Below the pieces are notes generated by a model. It saw nothing but the letters and a program-made list of their open reading frames with translations. It was not told the DNA's origin and searched no databases. A stretch of 64,000 nt of DNA from Candidatus Petromonas tenebris (GTDB lineage Bacteria; Bacillota; Clostridia; Peptostreptococcales; Caminicellaceae): the NCBI GenBank assembly GCA_014236755.1, contig JACCKY010000002.1:1-64000 (forward strand), given 5' to 3'. Positions within the stretch are counted from its first letter, which is position 1. Each line of letters starts with the position of its first letter. Shown here one piece after another: positions 42,389 to 52,787 of this stretch. Position numbers and translations under genes: made by a program.

Positions 42389-43885
42389 ATGAATGAAATT
42401 ATTATTGATTCTGGAATTAACCAGAGCCGGGTTGCAGTGTTAGAAGATGGTGATTTGGTTGAATACTATATTGAAAGTAGAGATTCAAAAAGGCTAGTGG
42501 GCAATATTTACAAGGGAAGGGTAAAAAATGTTTTACCTGGTATGCAGGCAGCCTTTGTAGATATAGGAGTTGAAAAAAATGCATTTCTGTATGTAAAGGA
42601 TGCAATTCCATGTGATATTTTAAAAGATAGAAACATTTCTTCAAAAGATATATCTATAAGGGACGTAATAAAAAATGGACAGGAAATAGTAGTACAAGTT
42701 GTTAAGGAACCAATAGATAACAAGGGAGCCAGGGTAACTACCCATCTTACCTTTCCGGGTAGATATTTAGTATTAATGCCCTATATGGATTACATTGGAA
42801 TATCCAGAAGGATAGAAGATGAAGAGGAAAGAAATCGGTTAAAAAAAATTATAGAAGAAATTAAACCTCAAGGTATGGGGATCATAGTAAGGACTGAAGC
42901 TGATGGAAGTTGCAAAAACGACCTCAAAGATGATTTAAAGTATCTTTTAAAGGTATGGCAAAAGATTGAAAGAGAAAAAAAATTAGGATTTGCACCCAAA
43001 ATTATTTATAGGGACTTAGACTTGATTCATAGGACTGTGCGGGACATATTTACAAGTGATACAAAAGAACTTAAGATTAATGATAAAGGTTATTATAAAG
43101 AAATATTAGATTTCTTAGACCTTATTTCTCCAGAGTTAAAGGGAAGAGTTAAATATTTTGACCCCGGTATAAACATATTCAATTATTTCGGCATAGAAAA
43201 AATGATACAAGAAGCTCTAAGTAGGAAAGTATGGCTAAAGAGTGGAGGGTACATAGTAATCGATAAAACCGAGGCATTTACAATAATAGACATAAATACT
43301 GGAAAATATGTTGGAGTTAACGATTTAACTGAAACTATTGTAAAAATAAACAAGGAAGCTGCTAAGGAAATAGCAAAACAGATTAGACTTCGGGACATAG
43401 GCGGTATTATTATAATAGATTTTATTGATATGTCAGATAAGAAATCACAACAGGAAGTAATAGACATTTTAAAAGAAGCATTAGCAAAGGATAGAGTAAG
43501 AACAAATATACTGGGTATAACCCAACTTGGGCTTTTGGAAATGACCAGGAAAAAGGTGAGAAATAGGATAAGTTCTATTTTAGAGACAAAATGCCCCTAC
43601 TGTGAAGGAACAGGTAAGGTACTTACACCTGAAACAATTATAAATAATCTAGAGCAGGAACTTAAAAGAATTTCAGTTCATACAAACTCTGAAGCCGTTT
43701 TAGTAAAAGTGCATCCGGAGATTGAAAGAGTTTTGCTGATGGAAAAGAGAGATTACTTAAAAGAAGTTGAAAAGAATTTTAGTCTAAAAGTATTTATAAA
43801 GGGCAATAAAGAGATGCATATAAATGATTACGACATAGTATTCATGGGGAAACTGGATAAGGTAAAAGAAATTATAGAGTCTTAA
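42389..43885 (+). CDS. rng: Ribonuclease G/E
   Basis: 498 residues. N-terminal S1 domain (LVGNIYKGRVKNVLPGMQAA), 5'-sensor/RNase H part, the DNase I-like catalytic region with aspartates in DINTGKYVG and IIIIDFIDMSD, and the Zn-link CPYCEGTG. The C-terminal degradosome tail is absent, so it is the short RNase G form. Presumed rRNA/mRNA processing; its neighbours are ribosomal genes. Confidence 0.94.
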   Translation: MNEIIIDSGINQSRVAVLEDGDLVEYYIESRDSKRLVGNIYKGRVKNVLPGMQAAFVDIGVEKNAFLYVKDAIPCDILKDRNISSKDISIRDVIKNGQEIVVQVVKEPIDNKGARVTTHLTFPGRYLVLMPYMDYIGISRRIEDEEERNRLKKIIEEIKPQGMGIIVRTEADGSCKNDLKDDLKYLLKVWQKIEREKKLGFAPKIIYRDLDLIHRTVRDIFTSDTKELKINDKGYYKEILDFLDLISPELKGRVKYFDPGINIFNYFGIEKMIQEALSRKVWLKSGGYIVIDKTEAFTIIDINTGKYVGVNDLTETIVKINKEAAKEIAKQIRLRDIGGIIIIDFIDMSDKKSQQEVIDILKEALAKDRVRTNILGITQLGLLEMTRKKVRNRISSILETKCPYCEGTGKVLTPETIINNLEQELKRISVHTNSEAVLVKVHPEIERVLLMEKRDYLKEVEKNFSLKVFIKGNKEMHINDYDIVFMGKLDKVKEIIES

Positions 43886-43941
43886 TCAAGGCTTTAGGCT
43901 TATAACCCTTATATGGATTATAGGAATCCTTATCGTTTTTT

Positions 43942-44129
43942 AGTTAATTAACCTCTTGTGCTAGTTACTCTAACAGTATAACTTTAAATATCCTTCAATG
44001 TTTCCTCTGAAGCGACTCCTAAAAGCTGTTTTTACTTCTAAATCTTTTCTATTAAAACAGCTCTTCTACGGAGCATGAAGAGGATTATTGAAGGATATCT
44101 ATAAGAACTAGCTAGGTAGTTAATTAACT
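43942..44129. repeat. Long inverted-repeat element, copy B (about 188 bp)
   Basis: AGTTAATTAAC (43942-43952) and GTTAATTAACT (44119-44129) bound it. Inside, ATATCCTTCAAT-GTTTCCTCT (43988-44008) pairs with AGAGGATTATTGAAGGATAT (about 44079-44098), and a nested AGCTGTTTTTA/TTAAAACAGCT stem (44024-44062) follows. It shares the GTTTCC-TCTGA core, asymmetric bulge and overall size with copy A at 9348-9531. It occupies most of the 364-bp gap before the L21 leader. Confidence 0.6.
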
Positions 44130-44134
44130 TAGTG

Positions 44135-44170
44135 TTGACTTTGACTTTTAATTATGATAACATGTATATG
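44135..44170 (+). promoter_or_regulatory. Promoter(s) of the L21-L27 operon
   Basis: TTGACT (44135-44140) with TAACAT (44158-44163) at 17 bp, and an overlapping TTGACT (44141-44146) with TATATG (44165-44170) at 18 bp, just outside the repeat element. Confidence 0.6.
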
Positions 44171-44173
44171 TTA

Positions 44174-44236
44174 TGTAGCCGCACGGATGAGGTTTTAAAA
44201 ACTTTAAGTTACCTTAATTCGGCGAGACTGGTTTGA
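44174..44236 (+). promoter_or_regulatory. L21-type ribosomal protein leader
   Basis: GCCG (about 44179) closes on CGGC (about 44221) around a nested AGGT/ACCT stem, ending just before the rplU ribosome site. Position and shape fit the Firmicute L21 leader, thought to mediate feedback by the encoded protein. Confidence 0.6.
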
Positions 44237-44249
44237 GGAGGTGGATTTA

Positions 44250-44561
44250 ATGTACGCAATTATTGAGACAGGTGGAAAACAATATAGAGTTCAGGAAGGA
44301 GATACTCTATTTGTTGAAAAGCTTGAAGCAGCTGCTGGAGATTCAGTTGACTTTGATAAGGTTTTAGCTGTTTCAAAGGAAGGAAATCTTTCTGTAGGTG
44401 CTCCTTATGTAGAAGGTGCTAAAGTATCAGCTACTGTAGTTGAGCAGGGTAAAGGTCCTAAGATTATAGTATTTAAATACAAGCCTAAAAAGGACTATAG
44501 AAGAAAGCAGGGACATCGACAGCCTTATACTAAGGTAAAGATTGAAAAAATCAATGCATAA
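44250..44561 (+). CDS. rplU: 50S ribosomal protein L21
   Basis: 103 residues from ATG 44250 with GAGGAGG ten bases upstream. [18 protein letters not shown] start and the [17 protein letters not shown] rRNA-binding end are diagnostic. First gene of rplU-prp-rpmA. Confidence 0.98.
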   Translation: MYAIIETGGKQYRVQEGDTLFVEKLEAAAGDSVDFDKVLAVSKEGNLSVGAPYVEGAKVSATVVEQGKGPKIIVFKYKPKKDYRRKQGHRQPYTKVKIEKINA

Positions 44562-44572
44562 GGCTGAAAAAT

Positions 44573-44905
44573 ATGATTAAAATAAAGATTAATAGAGATA
44601 ATAGTCAAAATATAACTTCCTTTAGTGTTAAAGGACATGCATACGCTGCTGAGCCAGGTAGAGATATAGTATGTGCAAGTGTATCTATTCTTACTCAGAC
44701 AGCTGTTCTAGCGCTCTATGAAGTAGCAGATATTGATATAATATATGAAATGGATGATGGCTGGCTTTATTGCCAAATTCCTGAGAAATTAGAAGAGGGT
44801 ACAAGACAAAAGGCGAATGTTATATTAGATACTATGCTTGTAGGCATAAAGGGAACAATGGAAATGTATCCTGACTATATAAAGCTGCTCGACAAGGAGG
44901 TGTAG
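44573..44905 (+). CDS. prp: Ribosomal-processing cysteine protease Prp
   Basis: 110 residues. The catalytic pair is visible as H in VKGHAYA and C in DIVCASVS. Prp removes the N-terminal extension of L27 in Firmicutes, and the L27 encoded next has such an extension, so enzyme and substrate sit side by side. Confidence 0.94.
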   Translation: MIKIKINRDNSQNITSFSVKGHAYAAEPGRDIVCASVSILTQTAVLALYEVADIDIIYEMDDGWLYCQIPEKLEEGTRQKANVILDTMLVGIKGTMEMYPDYIKLLDKEV

Positions 44906-44909
44906 AATA

Positions 44910-45209
44910 GTGCTTTTTAAAATAAACTTACAGTTATTCGCTAGTAAAAAAGGAGTAGGTAGCTCCAAAAACGGACGTGATAGCGAAGCTAAGAGACTTG
45001 GTGTTAAAAGAGCAGACGGACAGTTAGTTAATGCAGGAAGTATCATCGTAAGACAAAGAGGTACCAAAATACATCCAGGAAACAATGTAGGTAGAGGTGG
45101 AGATGATACTCTATTTGCAAAGGTAAACGGGATTGTTAAGTTTGAGAGAAAAGGTAAGAATAGAAAACAAGTAAGTGTTTATCCTGTAGAAACTAAAGTA
45201 GCTCAGTAA
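44910..45209 (+). CDS. rpmA: 50S ribosomal protein L27 with cleavable leader
   Basis: 99 residues, GTG start. The N-terminus [18 protein letters not shown] contains the Prp cleavage motif (LQLFA-S) preceding the mature [14 protein letters not shown] sequence that reaches into the peptidyl-transferase centre. Confidence 0.98.
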   Translation: MLFKINLQLFASKKGVGSSKNGRDSEAKRLGVKRADGQLVNAGSIIVRQRGTKIHPGNNVGRGGDDTLFAKVNGIVKFERKGKNRKQVSVYPVETKVAQ

Positions 45210-45217
45210 TATTTATG

Positions 45218-45245
45218 CCCATACTTAAGTATGGGTATTTTTATA
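45218..45245 (+). terminator. Terminator of rplU-prp-rpmA
   Basis: CCCATACT (45218-45225) / AGTATGGG (45228-45235), then TATTTTTAT. Confidence 0.85.
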
Positions 45246-45315
45246 TTTTAGCAATGTATTACATTAAGTATCAAGGGATAAACTAGATTTATAAGCAAAT
45301 TATTGATATAATTGA

Positions 45316-46644
<1,329 letters not shown>

Positions 46645-46657
46645 GAGGTGAATATAA

Positions 46658-46951
46658 TTGTTAACTGGAAAACAGCGAACCTATTTAAAGGGCTTAGCCC
46701 ATGATATACAGCCCATTACACAAATTGGAAAAGAAGGGATCACAGATGCTTTTATTTCACAACTCAATGATGCATTGGAAGCACGAGAATTGGTAAAGGT
46801 CACTGTTCAGAAAAATAGCTTTCTAGATACAAAAGAAGCTGCCAATGAGGTTGCAAGATTGACGAATTCTGAATTTGTACAAGCTATAGGTAGAAGATTT
46901 GTACTTTACAAAAAATCTAAAAATAACCCTAAAATAACCCTTCCCGTGTAA
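46658..46951 (+). CDS. yhbY: CRM-domain RNA-binding protein YhbY
   Basis: 97 residues, TTG start at 46658 after GAGGTG. LTGKQRTYLKGLAHDIQPI and GKEGITDAF with the GxxG loop are CRM signatures. Binds pre-50S particles. It follows obgE by 13 bp. Confidence 0.94.
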   Translation: MLTGKQRTYLKGLAHDIQPITQIGKEGITDAFISQLNDALEARELVKVTVQKNSFLDTKEAANEVARLTNSEFVQAIGRRFVLYKKSKNNPKITLPV

Positions 46952-47029
46952 TAAATTCCTCCTTCAGAGGTTAATAAAATTTTTATTATATCAAATAATA
47001 ATACCAATCAGATTTGAAGGAGGAATGCT

Positions 47030-47176
47030 ATGAGAATCTTTGGAAGAGATAGAAAGAAATCAAAAAATAGTGAGTTTACTGAAGAAGTCTTAGAAAAGGC
47101 CCAAAGAATTACAGGTAAGACCACAGGAGAATTACCAGGAACTCCAGGACTAATTAATAAACCAAGAACGAAATAA
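47030..47176 (+). CDS. 48-residue basic protein of unknown function
   Basis: ATG 47030 with AAGGAGG seven bases upstream. Product begins MRIFGRDRKKSKNSEF and ends with a Gly/Pro-rich tail (GELPGTPGLINKPRTK). No membrane segment. A good ribosome site and dedicated terminator support a real gene between yhbY and nadD. Confidence 0.6.
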   Translation: MRIFGRDRKKSKNSEFTEEVLEKAQRITGKTTGELPGTPGLINKPRTK

Positions 47177-47195
47177 CAGTTTTTTAATTGTATTG

Positions 47196-47222
47196 AAAGC
47201 AGCTTTGCTGCTTTTTTTTTTA
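47196..47222 (+). terminator. Terminator
   Basis: AAAGCAGC / GCTGCTTT (47196-47214) followed by a T run. Confidence 0.88.
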
Positions 47223-47314
47223 TATGGTATAATAAGAATTGTTTTGATAAATTAGAAAAATAATATATAATGTAATTGCAAAAAAATAGAAGCCTTAAAC
47301 CTTTGGAGGACAAA

Positions 47315-47920
47315 ATGAAAAAAGTAGGCATAATGGGAGGAACCTTTGATCCAATTCATAATGGTCATTTAGTTTTAGCAGAGCAGATAAGAACTCAATT
47401 CAATTTAGAAAAAGTAATTTTTATTCCAGCTGGCATACCACCCCATAAACAGGAGTTAAATATTACCAGCAGTAAGCATAGGTATTTCATGACTTTGTTA
47501 GCCACCATAACCAATCCTCATTTTGAGGTTTCAAAAATAGAAATTGCAGAAGAAAAAATTTCATATACCATTAATACAATAAAGAAATTAAAAGAAACAT
47601 TTGATAGTAATACTGAAATGTTTTTTATTACCGGCGCTGATGCCCTATATGAGTTAGAGACCTGGAAGAATATAGAGGAGCTATTAAAACTATGCAACTT
47701 TATTGCTGCTACACGCCCGGGAATAGACGAAAAAAAATTAAGGGATAAGATTGATTATTTAAATAAAATATATAATGCCCAAATAATAGTTACGTCAGTT
47801 CCAGCATTAGCTATTTCATCAACGGATATAAGGGAAAGAATAAGACATAGAAAAAGTATAAAATATATTGTGCCTGAATCGGTAGAATACTATATCTATA
47901 AAAATAAATTATATATTTAG
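47315..47920 (+). CDS. nadD: Nicotinate-nucleotide adenylyltransferase
   Basis: 201 residues from ATG 47315 (GGAGGA upstream). GGTFDPIHNGHLVLA contains the HxGH-type site; the C-terminal SSTDIRERI is the second nucleotide-binding motif. Forms NaAD from NaMN, downstream of the phosphoribosyltransferase at 16449. Followed by yqeK and rsfS, a conserved trio. Confidence 0.95.
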   Translation: MKKVGIMGGTFDPIHNGHLVLAEQIRTQFNLEKVIFIPAGIPPHKQELNITSSKHRYFMTLLATITNPHFEVSKIEIAEEKISYTINTIKKLKETFDSNTEMFFITGADALYELETWKNIEELLKLCNFIAATRPGIDEKKLRDKIDYLNKIYNAQIIVTSVPALAISSTDIRERIRHRKSIKYIVPESVEYYIYKNKLYI

Positions 47921-47932
47921 AGGGTGAGGGAT

Positions 47933-48502
47933 TTGGTAGATATTGAGCATTTAAAGGAGATACTTAGTAAAAGGCTTACTCCAGCACGATATAAGCACTC
48001 CTTGGGAGTATGCGAAACAGCTTCTAAGCTTGCAAAGCTGTATGGTGTATCGCTGGAAAAGGCTGAAATATCAGGACTTTTGCATGATTATGCTAAGGAT
48101 ATTTCGAAAGATGAAGCCAAAATATATATAAAAAAGTATAAGATTACTATTGATAAAGTTATAGCTAAACAAATAGATTTAGCCCATGGAATGATAGGTG
48201 CTGAATTAGTTAGACATGAACTTGGAATAGAAGATCCTGAAGTTTTAAATGCTATCAGATACCATACTACAGGTAGAGAAGAAATGTCAAAGCTAGATAA
48301 GATAATTTATTTATCAGATTATATTGAACCAAATAGGGATTTTCCGGGTGTAGAAGATATGAGAAAAATGGCCTTAACAAATTTAAACAAGGCCACTCTA
48401 CTGGGACTTGATAACTCAATTCAATATGTATTATCAAAGGGCAATCTTTTACATATAAATAGTATTTTAGCAAGAAATAGTTTAATAGAATACATGATGT
48501 AG
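47933..48502 (+). CDS. yqeK: HD-domain Ap4A hydrolase YqeK
   Basis: About 189 residues; TTG 47933 or GTG 47924 may be the start, since the AGAGGGTG site is close to both. HD motifs are H in RYKHSLGVCETA and HDYAKD, with DLAHGMIGAELV downstream. Symmetrical diadenosine tetraphosphate hydrolase family. It starts shortly after nadD. Confidence 0.92.
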   Translation: MVDIEHLKEILSKRLTPARYKHSLGVCETASKLAKLYGVSLEKAEISGLLHDYAKDISKDEAKIYIKKYKITIDKVIAKQIDLAHGMIGAELVRHELGIEDPEVLNAIRYHTTGREEMSKLDKIIYLSDYIEPNRDFPGVEDMRKMALTNLNKATLLGLDNSIQYVLSKGNLLHINSILARNSLIEYMM

Positions 48503-48527
48503 TATTATGATAGGGGGAGGAAAGTAG

Positions 48528-48890
48528 ATGACAGATAGTCCTAAGGATTTAGCTTTAAAAATTAGCAAAGTAATTGATGATAAAAAGGGTAAGGACATAA
48601 AAATATTAGATATGACAGGATTTCCAACTTTGGCAGAATACTTTGTAATTGCTACGGGAAGCTCCTCTAGACACACAACTGCTATTGCAGATGAAATAAT
48701 AAAAAAAATTACTTCTAAAAATGTATCTATTAGGCATAAGGAAGGCTATAATAAAGGAAAATGGATATTGCTGGACTATTTAAATGTGGTTGTGCATCTT
48801 TTTACTGAAGAAGAAAGAGAATTTTATGATTTAGAAAGAATTTGGAAGGGTGCAAAATATGTTGAATTAGATATTGACACATTGCAATAA
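48528..48890 (+). CDS. rsfS: Ribosome silencing factor
   Basis: 120 residues. LDMTGFPTLAEYFVIATGSS and WILLDYLNVVVHLFTEEERE are RsfS signatures. Binds L14 and blocks subunit joining under starvation. Last of nadD-yqeK-rsfS. Confidence 0.95.
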   Translation: MTDSPKDLALKISKVIDDKKGKDIKILDMTGFPTLAEYFVIATGSSSRHTTAIADEIIKKITSKNVSIRHKEGYNKGKWILLDYLNVVVHLFTEEEREFYDLERIWKGAKYVELDIDTLQ

Positions 48891-48949
48891 AATTATTACA
48901 ATAAATGATAACATATAAATTAAATAGCAAATGAATTAGGAGTAGTAAA

Positions 48950-49150
48950 AAGTAATTCTATTTCAGAGAGCCGATGCTTGGTGGGAATCGGTATAGATAG
49001 CTTTTGAACTTGCCTGTATATATTAAATTTTAATAGGTTGGTTACCTTTACAAACCATATGAGCGAGCTTTATGCTAAATAGGGTGGTACCGCGGGAAAT
49101 TTCTCGTCCCTATAGGGGAGAAAATTTTCGGGTACTACCTTTTTGTTTAA
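48950..49150 (+). promoter_or_regulatory. T-box riboswitch for leuS
   Basis: The diagnostic AGGGTGGTACCGCG T-box lies at 49081-49094. Stem I upstream contains a likely specifier CTT at 49009-49011 (Leu) in GAACTTGCC. GGTGGTACC can pair with the 3' GGTACTACC before TTTTT (to 49145), forming the terminator that uncharged tRNA prevents. Confidence 0.92.
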
Positions 49151-49187
49151 TATGTAAAAACCATCTCAGTAGAAGGAGGAATAGAGT

Positions 49188-51662
49188 ATGACAAAATATA
49201 ATTTTAGAGAAATTGAAGAAAAATGGCAAAAAAAGTGGGAAGAAGAAAAGATATTTAAGGTTACTGAGAATACTTCAAAGAAAAAGTATTATGCCTTGGA
49301 GATGTTTCCATATCCTTCAGGAAAATTGCACATGGGACATGTTAGAAACTACTCAATAGGAGATGTGGTTGCGAGATTTAAAACAATGAATGGATATAAT
49401 GTACTCCATCCTATTGGATGGGATGCCTTTGGATTACCTGCAGAAAATGCAGCTATAAAGCATGACATTCATCCTGATAAATGGACTAGAGAAAACATTG
49501 CAGAAATGAAAAGACAGTTAAAAGAGCTAGGAATAAGTTACGATTGGGACAGAGAAGTAGCCACCTGTCTGCCTGATTATTACAAGTGGACCCAATGGTT
49601 ATTTTTGCAATTTTATAAAAATGGTTTAGCTTATAAGAAAAAGTCACCTGTTAACTGGTGTCCATCCTGTGAGACCGTTCTTGCAAATGAACAGGTGGTA
49701 AGTGATCGTTGTGAGAGATGTGATACTTTAGTTATTAAAAAGAATTTAGAACAGTGGTATTTTAAAATTACTGATTATGCAGAGAGACTTCTTGAGGATT
49801 TAGAAACCCTTCAGGGATGGCCCGAAAAAGTTAAAATCATGCAGAAAAATTGGATTGGTAAAAGCTATGGAGCCGAGATAGAGTTTAAAATTGACGGTAC
49901 CGATGAAGCCCTAAATATTTTTACAACCAGACCGGATACCATATATGGAGCTACTTTTATGGTGTTGGCTCCAGAGCATCCATTAGTTGCTAAGTTGGTT
50001 AAGGGTAGTGAATATGAAGAAGAGGTTAATAAATTTATAAAGAAGCTTGAACGCTTATCGGAGGTTGAAAGAACGGCAAGTGACGTGGAAAAAGAAGGTA
50101 TGTTTATCGGAAAGTATGCTGTTAACCCATTAAATGATAAAAAAATACCTATCTATGTAGCTAATTATGTTCTAATGGACTATGGTACGGGAGCTATTAT
50201 GGCTGTACCTGCCCATGATGAAAGAGACTTTGAATTCGCCCAAAAATATAATCTAGATATAATTCCAGTTATAAAGCCACAAGACGATTCAATAGATATA
50301 AATAATCTTGAAGTAGCCTATTCAGAGCCTGGTATAATGATAAATTCTGACAGATTTAATGGGTTAAACAACGATGAATGTATAGAAAAGATAATTGAGC
50401 ACATTGAAGAAAATAACCTTGGAAAGCGTACTATAAACTATAGATTGCGTGATTGGCTCATTTCACGCCAAAGATATTGGGGTGCACCTATACCTATTTT
50501 GTATTGTGAAAAGTGCGGAGTAGTACCGGTACCTGAAGAAGATCTACCAGTAGTACTTCCAACAGATGTAGTATTTACAGGAAAAGGAGAATCACCACTT
50601 ACTACAAGTGAAACCTTTATTAATGCTACTTGCCCTGAATGCGGTGGAAAAGCTAAAAGAGAAACCGATACAATGGATACATTTGTTGACTCTTCATGGT
50701 ACTTCTTAAGATATACTGATCCTAAAAATCAAGAAAGCCCCTTTGATAAAGAGAATGCCGCATACTGGATGAATGTAGACCAATATATAGGAGGAGTGGA
50801 GCATGCCATACTTCACCTTCTGTATGCAAGATTTTTTACAAAGGTCCTGTATGATGTAGGATTGTCACCAGTAAAAGAACCCTTTGAAAATCTATTAACT
50901 CAAGGAATGGTGCTTAAAGACGGCGCAAAGATGTCAAAATCGAAGGGGAATGTAGTCAGTCCAGAAGAGATAGTTGCAAAATATGGTGCGGATACTGCTA
51001 GGTTATTCATTTTGTTTGCGGCACCACCTGAGAGAGACTTAGAGTGGAGTGATACAGGTGTTGAAGGTTCATATAGATTCTTAAATAGGGTTTGGAGACT
51101 GGTTCAAGAACTTAAGGATATACTACCTACTGACGACTTAAAAATTGATATAAAAACTAAAGAAGACAAAGAGCTAAACTATACTATTCATAATACTATC
51201 AAGAGAGTAACTGATGATATTAGTGAGAGGTTCAACTTTAATACTGCTATAAGCGCTATTATGGAGCTTGTAAATGAAGTTTATAAATATAAAGAGATAG
51301 ATAATAGCAAAATAAATAAAGTCTTAGTTAAAAAAGCTCTAGATACAATCCTTGTGTTATTATCACCTTTTGCGCCTCATATGACAGAAGAGCTGTGGAT
51401 GACTTTAGACAATAAAGGAAGTATTCATAACCAAAATTGGCCTAAGTATGACAGTAAGGCTTTAGTTAAGGATGAAATTGAGATAGTAATACAGGTAAAT
51501 GGAAAAGTGAGAGAAAAAATTATGGTAAATACTGATATAAGCAAGGAAGAACTGGAGGAAACAGCAGTAAATAACGATAAAATAAAATCCTATATAGAAG
51601 GCAAAAAAATTGTTAAAGTTATCTGTGTCCCATCTAAGTTAGTTAATATTGTGGTAAAATAA
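49188..51662 (+). CDS. leuS: Leucyl-tRNA synthetase
   Basis: 824 residues. Class I motifs [11 protein letters not shown] and KMSKSKGN, zinc-type CPSCETV/CERC, and the CP1 editing domain with [12 protein letters not shown]. Charges tRNA-Leu; two of its substrates are in this window. Controlled by the T-box just upstream. Confidence 0.98.
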   Translation: MTKYNFREIEEKWQKKWEEEKIFKVTENTSKKKYYALEMFPYPSGKLHMGHVRNYSIGDVVARFKTMNGYNVLHPIGWDAFGLPAENAAIKHDIHPDKWTRENIAEMKRQLKELGISYDWDREVATCLPDYYKWTQWLFLQFYKNGLAYKKKSPVNWCPSCETVLANEQVVSDRCERCDTLVIKKNLEQWYFKITDYAERLLEDLETLQGWPEKVKIMQKNWIGKSYGAEIEFKIDGTDEALNIFTTRPDTIYGATFMVLAPEHPLVAKLVKGSEYEEEVNKFIKKLERLSEVERTASDVEKEGMFIGKYAVNPLNDKKIPIYVANYVLMDYGTGAIMAVPAHDERDFEFAQKYNLDIIPVIKPQDDSIDINNLEVAYSEPGIMINSDRFNGLNNDECIEKIIEHIEENNLGKRTINYRLRDWLISRQRYWGAPIPILYCEKCGVVPVPEEDLPVVLPTDVVFTGKGESPLTTSETFINATCPECGGKAKRETDTMDTFVDSSWYFLRYTDPKNQESPFDKENAAYWMNVDQYIGGVEHAILHLLYARFFTKVLYDVGLSPVKEPFENLLTQGMVLKDGAKMSKSKGNVVSPEEIVAKYGADTARLFILFAAPPERDLEWSDTGVEGSYRFLNRVWRLVQELKDILPTDDLKIDIKTKEDKELNYTIHNTIKRVTDDISERFNFNTAISAIMELVNEVYKYKEIDNSKINKVLVKKALDTILVLLSPFAPHMTEELWMTLDNKGSIHNQNWPKYDSKALVKDEIEIVIQVNGKVREKIMVNTDISKEELEETAVNNDKIKSYIEGKKIVKVICVPSKLVNIVVK

Positions 51663-51698
51663 TAAGAAAGTATTTCTAATTAAAGAAAGGGGGATATA

Positions 51699-52346
51699 AT
51701 GTCAGACTTTATACATCCAATCTTAAAAAGCTACATCCCTGTAGTTGAGGGAATAGCTAAGACCTTTGGAAAAAACTGTGAAGTGGTTCTCCACGATTTT
51801 AGTAAAATGAAAAGCTCAATTATTGCCATTGAAAATGGCCATATAACTGGTAGAAGTCTGGGAAGTCCTATGACAGAGGTTGGGCTTAGAGCTGTGAGGA
51901 AGGGAAACACTAAAGATAGTATAATTAACTATACAGGAAAAAGTGCAGAAGGCAGGGTTTTAAAGTCCTCTACTATGTTTATAAAGGATGAAAACGATGA
52001 AGTATTAGGCTGTCTTTGCATTAATTTCGATATGTCAGAGCTGACTGTGGCAAAGAGAGTAATAGATGAGCTATTACAAACAGATGCTGATGAAGAAAAT
52101 AAAAATAATGATGGTGCTAATAAAGTTAACGATGTATTAACTGATATAGTACAGAATACCCTTGAACAATCAGGTAAACCTGTTGCCTACATGAGCAAAG
52201 AGGAAAAGGTAAGTATTGTAAAAAAATTGGATCTTCAGGGAGCGTTTTTAATAAAGGGCGCTATAGATTATGTAGCTAAGGTTCTATGTGTTTCAAGGTA
52301 TACCATATATAACTATCTGGATGAAATAAGAGTAGATAATAAATAA
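51699..52346 (+). CDS. YheO-like PAS/HTH transcription regulator
   Basis: 215 residues. N-terminal YheO-like PAS domain (residues about 7-115: GKNCEVVLHDFS, GRSLGSPMTEVGL) and C-terminal HTH_22 (VAKVLCVSRYTIYNYLDEI). Family members sense small metabolites such as D-amino acids. The next gene is ridA, 19 bp away, suggesting regulation of amino-acid or enamine catabolism. Confidence 0.85.
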   Translation: MSDFIHPILKSYIPVVEGIAKTFGKNCEVVLHDFSKMKSSIIAIENGHITGRSLGSPMTEVGLRAVRKGNTKDSIINYTGKSAEGRVLKSSTMFIKDENDEVLGCLCINFDMSELTVAKRVIDELLQTDADEENKNNDGANKVNDVLTDIVQNTLEQSGKPVAYMSKEEKVSIVKKLDLQGAFLIKGAIDYVAKVLCVSRYTIYNYLDEIRVDNK

Positions 52347-52365
52347 TATTTGGGGTGAGTGAATT

Positions 52366-52749
52366 ATGGATCTAAAAACAATTTATACTGATAAGGCCCC
52401 TGCAGCCGTTGGTCCTTATTCACAGGCTGTAAAGGCTGGGAATTTGTTGTTTGTATCTGGCCAGATCCCAATTAACCCTGCTACAGGTGAACTGGTAAAG
52501 GGGAGTATAGAGGATGAAACAAGACAATGTCTGGAAAATGCCAAGGCCATCCTTAATGAGGCAGGTACGTCATTAAGTAAAGTAGTTAAAGTAACGGTTT
52601 TCATCAAGGATATGAATCAATTTGGCAGAATTAATGAAGTATATGGGGAATATTTTTCTGATCATAAACCTGCAAGGGCTTGCGTAGAAGTTGCAAGATT
52701 ACCAAAGGACGTAAACGTTGAAATAGAAATGATTGCTATAGTAGAATAA
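52366..52749 (+). CDS. ridA: RidA reactive-intermediate deaminase
   Basis: 127 residues. [29 protein letters not shown] and [15 protein letters not shown], the last containing the arginine essential for 2-iminoacid hydrolysis. Hydrolyses enamine/imine by-products of PLP enzymes. Confidence 0.95.
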   Translation: MDLKTIYTDKAPAAVGPYSQAVKAGNLLFVSGQIPINPATGELVKGSIEDETRQCLENAKAILNEAGTSLSKVVKVTVFIKDMNQFGRINEVYGEYFSDHKPARACVEVARLPKDVNVEIEMIAIVE

Positions 52750-52787
52750 AAGAATAAGGAGCTGATATCAGCTCCTTATTCTTTTAT
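52746..52787. terminator. Perfect 42-bp palindromic terminator shared by ridA and dacF
   Basis: Two 21-bp arms centred at 52766/52767 with no unpaired loop required. The ridA stop (52747-52749) and dacF stop (52784-52786, reverse strand) both lie within the arms. Confidence 0.92.
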
